DNA of 64,000 nt, taken from positions 1-64,000 of the forward strand of contig CAUYLG010009132.1 of the NCBI GenBank assembly GCA_963573385.1, given 5' to 3'. The notes under the pieces are model-generated. The model worked only from the letters and a program-made list of their open reading frames with translations. It had not been told where the DNA came from and ran no database searches. How positions within the stretch are numbered: position 1 is the first letter of the stretch; every line of letters begins with the position of its first letter. The DNA is from Cacajao melanocephalus. Taxonomy: Eukaryota > Chordata > Mammalia > Primates > Pitheciidae. Below, one piece after another: positions 54,743-64,000 of the stretch. The translations under genes were made by a program, and so were the position numbers.

Positions 54743-54982
54743 TTTATTTATTTGAGATGGAGTTTTGCTCTTGTTACCCAGGTTGGAGTACAGTAGCGCA
54801 GATCTCCAGCTCACTGCCCCCAGGGTTAAGCGATTTTCCTGCCTCAGCTTCCTGAGTAGTTGGGATTATAGGTGCCTGTCACCATGTCTGGCTAATTTTT
54901 TATATTTTTAATAGAGACAGGGTTTCACCATGTTGGCCAGGCTGTTCTCAAATTCCTGACCTCAGGTTTTCCACCCGCCCCA
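54743..54982 (-). mobile_element. Alu, 5'-truncated
   Basis: Reverse Alu missing the first 60 bp of the left arm. Confidence 0.88.
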
Positions 54983-55119
54983 ACCTGGATTTGAAACAAG
55001 TTCTTTTCTTGTTCGTTTTTTTTTTTTTTTAATCTTTTGAAGTAAGATCTTCCTGCCGATTTTTTTGACCCACTCTACTGCCTGAGAGTTGTGCAGGAGC
55101 TGGGATTCAACTCTGGACT

Positions 55120-55416
55120 CTTTTTTTTTTTTTTTTTTTGAGATGGAGTCTCTGTTGCACAGGCTGGAGTGCAGTGGCATGATCTCGGCTCTCTGCAACC
55201 TCTGCCTCCTGGGTTCAAGTGATTCTCATATGTCAGCCACCTGACTACCTAGGATTATAGGTGCCTGCCACTGCGCCCGGCTAATTTTTGTATTTTTAGT
55301 AGAGATGGGGTTTTGCCATGTTGGCCAGGCTGGTCTCAAACTCCTGACCTCAGGTAATCCATCTGCCTCGGCCTCCCAAAGTACTGGGATTACAGGTGTG
55401 AGCCACCATGCCTGGC
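55120..55416 (-). mobile_element. Alu
   Basis: Reverse Alu with T20 and flanks TTCAACTCTGGACT/TTCAGCTCTGGACT. Confidence 0.94.
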
Positions 55417-56025
55417 TTCAGCTCTGGACTTTTAATGTGATCTATTCTCTGTCTACTACCCTGGGTAATCCTCAGATAGGGTCACTTACTGCGCTGCCAA
55501 GCAGGAGACCTAGTTCATTAGGGAAGGGCCTTCCACAAGTCTGGAGTGAGCCCAGAAAGGCCCACCATGCCCACCCTGCTTCCCTAGCCCCTGGACACAG
55601 GCTGCTCTGCCCTGAGTGGCAGCCTGCATTAAGCATTCTACTCATCATCTCAGGGATGATGGAATCCTAACCTTTTCAGAGACACTGTACTCTGTCACGA
55701 GCATTGCTCTTTTTAAAAGAGATTAATTCACTTGCCACATTTTGTCCATTGGCGAAAATCTCAGAGGAGAGCAAGGGTGGCTTTCTCAGGTCTCAAAGGC
55801 CCTTTCAGCTGCTCTCATCAGGCAGCCAGTCCCCTAGCAGGCCCAGGACTTTGAAATGACTGCCCACTGGGCATTCACTTGCAAAGCAACACAATGAAAT
55901 GGAGGAGACCTGGTTTGTAAAATCCCAACTTTATGGGCTGCTCTGCACAAAAGTGGTGGTGGGGGTCACCCAGCTCTGAAGAGGAAAAGTTACTTGTGGT
56001 GGTCCCTTCTTGATTTACCAGGTGC
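55417..56025. other. Unique sequence in intron 2
   Basis: No exon or named repeat recognised. Confidence 0.5.
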
Positions 56026-56029
56026 CACC

Positions 56030-56480
56030 ACTCCTCAGTGGAGTTCTGTTTTAATCCTTACAACCACTTTGCACGAGAGGGATTAATGTCTTCCATTTTG
56101 CAGCTAGTAAGTGACAGAGCTAGACTCTGAACTCCAGCCTTTGTACTCCAGGGTCATTCCTTTTTTTTTCATTACACCTCAGCCCCAAGTGACTGCAAAG
56201 AATGATGCTCAGTCAAGGAGCTGGGCAGGGCTGAAAAGCGGGAGTCTCACTGAAGAACAGCAATATTTCTTCCTGTGAATGGCCCCTCAGGTTTGTGGAG
56301 CCCTTTGCTTCCTATTTCAGTGCCACCTTCTAAAACTCTGTGACACCAGGAGGATTGTGATCCTCATTGGACCTATGAAGAGACTGAAGCTTAGCAAGAT
56401 GATGTGCCTTCCTTCAGGGCATTAGAATAGTAGGTGGCAGAGCTAGAGCTAGAACCCAGGTCTCCTGAGTCTTCCGTGTG
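56030..56480 (-). mobile_element. Two MIR copies
   Basis: 56030-56150 (TTGCAGCTAGTAAGTGACAG) and 56280-56480 (GAAGAGACTGAAGCTTAGC, GGTGGCAGAGCTAGAGCT), both reverse. Confidence 0.65.
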
Positions 56481-56599
56481 TTCTTTCATTGAAATGATGG
56501 CAGGTTTAGAGAAGTGCCTCTTCCAGCAGTTCTGTCTCTTAAAATAGAGAACCCTGCAATGTAGAGAAGAGAAAATCCCAAAATGCAAACAAGCATATA

Positions 56600-57085
56600 A
56601 CAAATAGCTCAAAATTATTAGTGATCAGAGACATGCAAAATAAAACAATAATATGATAGATCTTTATACCCACCCGTTAGACTGGCAGTGATTAGAAAGC
56701 TGGTTATGGCCAAGTGTTGACAGGAAGAAGGATACATAGGCACACCTCTGTCCTGCTTGTGGAAGGGTCAATGGAGCAGCTATTCAGAAGAGGACCCTGG
56801 CACTATTTAGTCAGTCAACTACGCACATACCCCAGGACCCAGTGATCTCACTCCAAGTACATGCCACAGGGAAATGCTCACACAGGTACAAAAGGGGACG
56901 TATGAGAGGATATGCTGTGAGCATTGTTTTTGGTGGCTGGGACATAGAGGCTCCCTGGGCAGGTGTGCCTAGGAAAGCAGAGAAGGAAAATGTGGACACA
57001 CACCATGGAGAATTATGCAACAATTAGAAACGGAGGAGTTCTTTCATACTTAACAATATGAGCATACTTAAAGTTATAAGCAGAA
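56600..57085 (+). mobile_element. Old L1 or HAL1 fragment
   Basis: ATGCAAAATAAAACAATAAT, GAGAATTATGCAACAATTAG and related worn ORF2 phrases. Confidence 0.5.
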
Positions 57086-57092
57086 TTTTATA

Positions 57093-57150
57093 CACATACA
57101 CACACACAGGTACATACACACACACACAGGTATATACACACACCTGTGTA
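57093..57150 (+). repeat. (CA)n with interruptions
   Basis: Three CACACACA tracts separated by AGGTA-type breaks. Confidence 0.93.
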
Positions 57151-57469
57151 TATGTTGTATATAAGTAGGAAGGAGGGAAGGAAGAGAAGAGATAAATCTT
57201 GCCTGGCTTAAGTCTCGGAAAGCGAGAACCTCTTTCTCTGTCTCTTCCTCAGTAGCCAGCAAGAAGCTGGGCGCAGAGTGGGTGTGTGTACTTGTTTGCT
57301 GAATGAATGAATACAGTGCCTAGAGCCAGCCTCACTGAATTATCCAGGCCATCCTTATGACCACATCTTAGAATCCCTGGGTATTGGCCAACCTGCCACT
57401 ACCAGCTTGAGAGCGCTACAAGTTGTTCCATCAAAATGATGGAAGTGAGACAGGATGGTAGGGTCTGTA
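57151..57469. other. Unique sequence in intron 2
   Basis: No exon or named repeat recognised. Confidence 0.5.
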
Positions 57470-57605
57470 TGGAGTACCTGCTATATGCCAGGGCTGGGAT
57501 CTTACAAATTATAGAGATTATTATCCCAAAGGTCAGAAGACTGAAAATTAGAGTTGATTTGCTCAGAGTTATCTGGCTGGATCAGAATTCAAATCAAGGT
57601 CTGAC
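57470..57605 (-). mobile_element. MIR
   Basis: GAGTACCTGCTATATGCCAG and CAGAGTTATCTGGCTGGATC. Confidence 0.6.
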
Positions 57606-58509
57606 TTACTCCAATGCCCTTTGTTCATCCATTTCTTTTTATTAGACTGCACTCAGCCCTTGAGGGATAGTAGGAGGAGGCATTTCAATCTTCTTTCTTC
57701 AGCCCTACCTCTAGAGCAGTGCTGCTTCCACAATTTTCAGGGCCCAGGCAGGGGAACATGGGTCACTGTTTACTTGGAGGCATGAGGGATTTTAGTCACT
57801 CTGAGTTTATCCTGGTGACACCCTCCTTTCTTATTTTCCTCCCCAGCTCTCCTCTCCCTAGGTCTGTATTACAGCAGCCTCCAGACTGGTCTTATCCCCA
57901 TTTCGTACCCTCTCCCCTTTCAAATTCAGCCTGCTTAGCAATTAGGTTAATTTCATAATGTTTTTTGCCCCAAAACCTTGAATGACAACCTCACTGCCTT
58001 TGGTGGGAAGCCAAGGAATGCCAAGTAGGTTTTCTCTCTGTTGCTAGCTTCAGTGGATTGATGGTGAATGATTGGAACCTATTTTGAAGAGGATTCTGAG
58101 GCTCTTTCAAGGCTCCACAGCAAGAGCTGCTGGGAGAGATGCGTGATATGCCTCTTAGACGTGAGAGTGCAGGGCAGTAGCATGCATGCCAGGACTCTGT
58201 CAAACCTTTAGACTCAGCTTTCATCCTAGGGTCCATTACTGATTTCATGGCGGCTGTGAACACCTGATCATTATATGTAAAAAGAAATTTTTTTTGAGTG
58301 TGTGTGCTCCTATGCACTTTTCTAGAAGAAATTCTATCATAGTCACAAAAGAGCCCGTAGCTTAAACAGGTTTATGCCCGCTGCCTTGGCCTCCTAGTCT
58401 GACATTTGAGGCCATGTGTTGCCTCTGCATACCTCACAGCTGTCTGTTTCTCTGCTGTGAACTGTCACCCAGATGGAGCTGCCTGATGGTCTCTGAATGT
58501 TCCTTTCCT
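57606..58509. other. Unique sequence in intron 2
   Basis: No exon or named repeat recognised. Confidence 0.5.
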
Positions 58510-59240
58510 GCTTCTAGTCATATCCTGTTTCTTGCCTTGATTGACGTGCACTTCCTTCCGCTTCTCTAAACTCTTCCCCTTCTTCAAGACACAATTCAAG
58601 TTGGTTCCCTCAGAAGCCTCTGATTTCCTTCAGCCCATCCTGATTTTCTAGCCTTTTAGACTGAGGGTCAAAGAAGTGAGGCCATCCCAATCAGGATGAT
58701 AGTTAAGATCAGAACATGTGCTCTCTACTGTAACACGTGGCCTGCTAAACAAAGAGAGGAGATTTTGTAAATTAGACAGGGTTCTTGGCCATAGAAAATG
58801 GTTTCTGCATAAAAGAAGTTTAACATTATATGTAGTAAGAGACCTTCACCAGAATAAATCCTCCAAACTAGAGGTAGGAAAGGAAGGTTTCCTAATCTCT
58901 TTTAATACGCTCCCCTAACATTTTGTGCCCCAGTCATACCAAACCTCTTACGGGGTCTCACGTACCCCATGCCTGCTGTAGGTGAAGAAGACTGCTTCTA
59001 CCTGGAACACTCCTTCCCCTCCTTTACCCCCTTTTGTCTGGCCAGTTCCCCTTTATCAGCACCTCCTCAGAGAGGCCTTTTTGGCCACTGAGACTGGGTT
59101 AAGATCCCTTTTTGTGCACCTGCAACACATAGTCCCATTCATAGCACTCATGAGACATGCAGTTCTGTGGTCTGTCTCCCTCTTGGGCTTTGACAGTGCT
59201 TTTGAAAGTATTTGAAAGAAGCATTAGTACATGATGTTTC
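58510..59240 (+). mobile_element. L2 pieces
   Basis: 58510-58640 (CTTCTTCAAGACACAATTCA, CCATCCTGATTTTC) and 58925-59240 (CCTCCTCAGAGAGGCCTTTT) are forward L2 3' regions. The sequence between is unique. A further L2-like end lies at 59430-59550. Confidence 0.6.
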
Positions 59241-59614
59241 TCATCCTCTCAAGCCTTAGTTACCTGCTAACATCAGCAACACAGAGATTTTATTTGACTT
59301 GATCTGTAAGGACATTTACTATAGATTGTGGCACAAGAATGGTGCTAGGACTCAAACCCAAGCCTTCGGACTCTTTGCCCTTTGGCTAGAACCCACTGAA
59401 AAACAGACAGCCTCCTAGCTTCCCCAACCCCTTCTGCCCTTTCTTAGCACTGTGTTGTTTGATCTACTGTCTTGAGCCATATCTTCTCCTCACCCTCATC
59501 CAGAGTCTAGCACAGGACCAAGCACATGTCATACTGATTCACTGACATCAATGTAGTCTTTATCTTTCATGTTATCTAGAGCCAGGTTCTGTCTAGAGGA
59601 AGGGTGGTGAGGTG

Positions 59615-59845
59615 AGAAGGAGCCCGGCTTAGAGTCACTGCCAGCCAGTCACTGCACTGCCCCTTAACCAGCTGTGTGACCTTAAGCAAGTCGTTTCACC
59701 TCAATGAGCCTGTTACCTTATCCCTGAAAAAAAGAGATTACTCTTAGCTCCTTAGGTGGTATGAAGAGCACATAGAATCATGAATGTAAAGTACCTGGGA
59801 TAGTTCCTTGTAGAAGGTGCTCAGTAAGAGTTATTTCTATTTACC
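59615..59845 (+). mobile_element. MIR
   Basis: Well-kept MIR: CCAGCTGTGTGACCTTAAGC, TGAATGTAAAGTACCTGGGA and GGTGCTCAGTAAGAG. Confidence 0.85.
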
Positions 59846-60129
59846 CACCTCTACATTGTTGGGTCCGTTATTCCTGGGAGCCAAAATTCAGACTTTTAGT
59901 GGGATGCTTTAAATTCTGTGTTTTTAATTTATTTAACAGTTATTAAGCTTCTACAACGTCTTAGTCGCTGGCATATAGATTCTTGGAGAGTCTTTGTGGA
60001 CTCTCCTAGGAACCTAATCTATTTCCATCTTTCCTTGGGTTGAAGGATTTTCAATTTCTAAACAACCACAATACAGATAAAGTTGAGAAATGTGATCATT
60101 TTGTCAACTGATAACTACCTAGATAAGAC

Positions 60130-60470
60130 ATGTCATTAGGCATTCTGTTCCTAACATTGGGAAATTAAGGAAGGAAGAGCTATGGACTGGATGAGTCAAG
60201 GAAGGCTTCCTTCTTAGGAGTCCACAAGCCACAAGGATTGTATTAAATAGCACGAGAGGAGAATTCAAATAGGCAAAGGGGCAGGGAGAGAGCATTCTGG
60301 ACCAAGGGAGTAAGAGTGTCAGAGTATTGAGATAGGGAGGGATCATTCTTTTCTCAAGGGGTAGGAAGATAACATGGGGGACAGACTGATTTAAGGGAAG
60401 GAGAGAGGTTGGGGAAGACTTGATGGTGCAGAATGACCAGAGGAGCTGAGACTGGGAATGTAGTCCTCAA
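60130..60470 (-). mobile_element. L2
   Basis: Reverse L2: GTCAAGGAAGGCTTCCTTCT, GAGAGCATTCTGGACCAAGG and TGATGGTGCAGAATGACCAG. It ends about 125 bp before exon 3. Confidence 0.65.
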
Positions 60471-60546
60471 AGGCCTCTGTTTCCAGACTCACTCAGCCTC
60501 CATTTGTTGACTGTGTCATTTCTTCTATGGTTGTTTCCACTCTTAG

Positions 60547-60681
<135 letters not shown>

Positions 60682-61189
60682 TGAGAGATCTCCTTCCACA
60701 TAGGGCTCCTTTAGGCAGATCTCTGCAGTCCACGCTCCTGAGCATGCTCCCACCTGTTGTGCCTCCCTGCTGTCTTCTCCAGAGGCAGGGAGATGGATTC
60801 AGACTAAGGTATTGGACTTCACCTGGTGCATTGGACTCTATAGTAGCCGTGGACACGGAAGATGTAGCTTTGATTCCCAGTTTCTTCAGTCATTGGCTTT
60901 GTGACCTGAGGCCAATCATTTGCATTATTGTAGCAACCAAATGTTTGGAGCTTGCTGTAAGTGGTTATATGTATAGGTGCAAGTTACTGTCATGTTCTGT
61001 TACCCCCGTCTGTTCATCTTGAGAAGTCTGCAGTGATTGTCCCCAGCGAGTGCTCCTCCAGGGGCTTTTTCTTTGGTGGTTTTGCTGGAAACTAAGAAAG
61101 ATGGGGTACCTCTTTCCCTCCCATTGGAGGCTCTGCTATTTTCCTGCCCCCTCTCTCATTCTCTCAGGGTTGTAGCTATTGTGTAAAGA

Positions 61190-61340
61190 TTGAAATCGTT
61201 TACTTTGTGTAGTGAGTTATCTTAATTCTCATAGTCGCTCCATAACGTATATATTATGCTCATGTTGTAGCTCAGAAAACTGAAACCCAAAGAGAAAAAG
61301 TGACTTATCTGTGTCACTTGGACAGGATTTAGAACCTGGT
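61190..61340 (-). mobile_element. MIR
   Basis: Reverse MIR: TTAATTCTCATAGTCGCTCC and CAGAAAACTGAAACCCAAAG. Confidence 0.65.
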
Positions 61341-61379
61341 CTGGCTGCCTGCAAATTCTGTGTTACTGTGTTTTTGGGG

Positions 61380-61652
61380 TTTTTTTTTTTTTTGAGGTAC
61401 AGTCTTGCTTGGTCACCCAGGCTGGAGTGCAGTGGCGCAATCAATGGCTCACTGCAGCCCCTACCTCCTGGCTCAAGTGATCCACCCACCTCACCCTCCC
61501 AAGTAGCTGGGACTACAGGTGTGCACCACCACACTGGGCTAATTTTTTTTTAAGATAGGGCTCTCACTATGCTACCCAGGTTGCTCTTGAACTCCTGTCC
61601 CCTCAGTCTACCAAACTATTGGGATTACAGGCATGAGCCACTGTGCCCAGCT
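61380..61652 (-). mobile_element. Alu (J-like)
   Basis: Diverged reverse Alu from T14 to gtgcccagct. Confidence 0.9.
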
Positions 61653-62184
61653 ATGGTCTGTGTTTTTTACTGTATCTCACTGCTGCCTCCCGATGTCAGA
61701 TCCCATCCTAGTGAGGATGCTGCCTTTCCATTTCAATCTGTTCTGATTTCTGCCTTGGAGTCTGTATAATTCTAGAAGTGTTGGGATGAAGTACACATTT
61801 GCTGTAGCTACGATTGTGTGAAGTGGATTAAATAAGAGCAAAAAAGGATACTTTCAAAGAAAGCAGACTGGGCACTTTAGTAACAGCCATCGAAATTGAT
61901 AGTTGGAGGTACCAATTTCAATTCTTTCTGCAAGCAGGTGTTTAAGGCTTTTATCTGCCAGTACTGGCCACCTCTGAAAGGATTATAAATATGAAAGAAA
62001 AAAATGTAACTGGGATTTTATAATATAGAAGTGGTACTGCCTCAGACTGACTGAGAGACTTAGCCGTACGTGAGATGGGTCTCTCTTCTGTGCTCCTTTG
62101 TTGTTCTCAGTCACTCAGTTTCCTGATTTGCCCTCTTTAGCTCCAAGAACCTATGCTTTAAAAGCAAAATTGATATAAATAGGC
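61653..62184. other. Unique sequence in intron 3
   Basis: No exon or named repeat recognised. Confidence 0.5.
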
Positions 62185-62279
62185 TTCATAGTTGAGAGAC
62201 CTGGAGTCCAGTCCTGGTTCCAAGCCTTAATTGAATTTCAGAACTCCATGGACACCCTGTTTCTTCATCAGAAATTGTT

Positions 62280-62480
62280 TCTATGAACATAGTGAATATC
62301 TGCCTTGAGTCAGGCCCTGTGCTAATGTTTGCAGAATCCAAGACTGTGGGGAGTTTGCAGTCTAATGGGAAAAACAAATGCAGGTAAAGAGGTGTAGTAT
62401 AGTATAATCAGTGATTTTAGAGCAGTATCTATGGGATATTCTCAAAGCAAAGGGTGGGAGGAGACTTAGTGTGGCAGCAG
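62280..62480 (-). mobile_element. L2
   Basis: Reverse L2: TGAGTCAGGCCCTGTGCTAA and GGGAGTTTGCAGTCTAATGG. Confidence 0.6.
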
Positions 62481-63064
62481 AGTAGATTATCACCGTATTC
62501 TTTTGAGAATCAAATGAGGTAAGGTATGTGCTGCAGGTTATAAATGGTGGGTTGTTAGTCCCTGATGCCCCCGTTAGACCTCTGTAAACAAACACACCTG
62601 TTATTCTACACCACTGGTACTTCACCACATGCACCGGTCTTTTCCCCCAGCTTGCAGGTGTTTCCCTCGGCAAGAAATAGCCAGTGGTGCTAAAGAAGGA
62701 GAGGTGGAGAGGTGTGTTCCCTTCTGTGTGTAGTAGTTTCAAGGTCGAGACTGAATAGGAAATAACATGATGCTTAAGAATACTGTCAATTAGTGATCAG
62801 ATGGCTAGTAGATGTGCTTTTGGGGACACATCTCTTTGAATCTAATGAGTTGTTGGTTTAACTGATTGTTCTGTCTTTATCCAGAGCTATTAGCAAATCA
62901 GTGATGCCTGTTGAGCAAAGTGAGAGTGTTGGCTTATATTAGTTGGACTAATTAAGTATCCATTTTGTGCCCTTCTCTTCCTTCCACCATCCAGGGAGGA
63001 CAGATTTTTATTAAAAATAGCATACTCTTGGGTTGGATTTATGTATTCATATCACAGAATTTTT
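62481..63064. other. Unique sequence in intron 3
   Basis: No exon or named repeat recognised. Confidence 0.5.
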
Positions 63065-63480
63065 TTTTTTGGCTCCTACTGTTTGCCAGGTACTGTTCTA
63101 TGTACTTGAAATAACATTAATGATAAACAAAGATGCCTGCCCACAGAGAGCTTCTTTCTGTATTAGTTGTGGTCCTTGGTTAGAGAAAGGTGTGGACAGA
63201 CAATAAACAATAAGTATAATGGCAAAGTAAACTATATAATATATTAGAAGAAGTGCCATGGGGAAAAGGAAAAGTAGAACTTGTTAAAAAGGGAGTGCCA
63301 GGAGTACATTGGTCAGGGTGAGTGGGCCTCATTGTTAAGGTGCCCTGTGAGTAGTCTTGAAGGATTATCATGTCTATACCAGCACAATCTGCCAAAAGGT
63401 CTCTCCTTGTTAGAAATGTACTGATTTTCCTATAATCAATCACTAACTCCTTCCAGAATAATATTGGTCAGGCCTGAAAT
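63065..63480 (-). mobile_element. L2
   Basis: Reverse L2: CTACTGTTTGCCAGGTACTG, GAAGTGCCATGGGGAAAAGG and TTGGTCAGGGTGAGTGGG. Confidence 0.65.
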
Positions 63481-64000
63481 GCTACCATCTTTGAATTAGA
63501 TTTCGATGAAGGCAAGATAGAAGGGGAGCACTCTTAATTCAAGGCTGAAAGCAGAGAGAACCTTTACCTCCTTTAGGGTATAGGCAGCCCACAAGCTCAA
63601 GAGAGAGATCCTCAGAGTAGCCCAATCATTTCACCCTGATGCTGCTTAATAATATGTTAAGTCTAGGGATATAGAATACAATAGTCTCTATCCTTAAGGA
63701 GCTTAACTTCTTGTGAATTTCTAGATTTGTATGTACTTTTTATTTAGTTCTGAATAAGAAATAACAATGCTATAGAACTACGTTCTAAAAATATGCACAA
63801 GAATTTAATTTATAATGTATTTTCTCCTTTTATTTCCAAAAAGAGTTGGAAGTAACTTAAATTAAAATACAAATATAAATATACACTGGGGAGGGAAAAC
63901 TGGATCAAGATCAGAAATCATATTGGTTAAAGGAAAGATAATTTTGTAAAGATTGAACCAGAGATTCTCTTTTCTGAAAATAGATTGTTTTTGTAAAAAT
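63481..64000. other. AT-rich unique sequence in intron 3
   Basis: No exon or named repeat recognised up to the window end. Confidence 0.5.

Overview
This window is primate nuclear DNA. About 38 recognisable Alu copies lie in it, on a background of older MIR, L2, L1 and MaLR/ERV-L relics. There are no bacterial-type operons. The one protein-coding gene I can support is the 5' part of CLPB (also called SKD3 or ANKCLB) on the + strand. Exon 1 matches the mitochondrial presequence region of CLPB in length and landmarks but differs from the human protein, as I remember it, at many residues. Together with a set of unusual left-arm-only Alu elements this points to a non-human primate, possibly a New World monkey. 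The species call is inference.

Layout. 1-30,250 is the region upstream of CLPB. It holds Alus, an L2 endonuclease fossil (about 4,140-4,480), ERV-L pol relics in both orientations (about 6,840-10,030), MaLR LTRs (10,235-10,610; 10,690-10,990; 13,403-13,778; 24,309-24,946), two long antisense L1 relics (17,641-20,400; 23,972-26,240) and several polypurine/polypyrimidine or short tandem repeats. 30,253-30,584 is the CLPB promoter, with up to three ZNF143/THAP11-like sites, an ATF-like site, a YY1-like site and an upstream ORF that overlaps the CLPB start. Exon 1 is 30,585-30,987, exon 2 is a 52-nt micro-exon at 34,400-34,451, and exon 3 is 60,594-60,680. The rest is intron 1 (3.4 kb), intron 2 (26 kb) and the start of intron 3.

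How it works together. The three exons encode the N-terminal targeting region, the hydrophobic segment cut by PARL in the human protein, and the first ankyrin repeat of a mitochondrial intermembrane-space disaggregase. The AAA+ ATPase exons lie beyond the window. The splice phases (1, 2, 2) join cleanly with no stop.

The most notable structures beyond the gene are four Alu left-arm copies sharing the same two diagnostic changes, an Alu that carries a short 3' transduced segment, two Alu-type elements that landed at the same target sequence, ERV-L reverse-transcriptase relics facing each other, and repeated CTCF-like cores inside CLPB exon 1. Repeat family names come from remembered consensus sequences, not a database search, so subfamily names are approximate.
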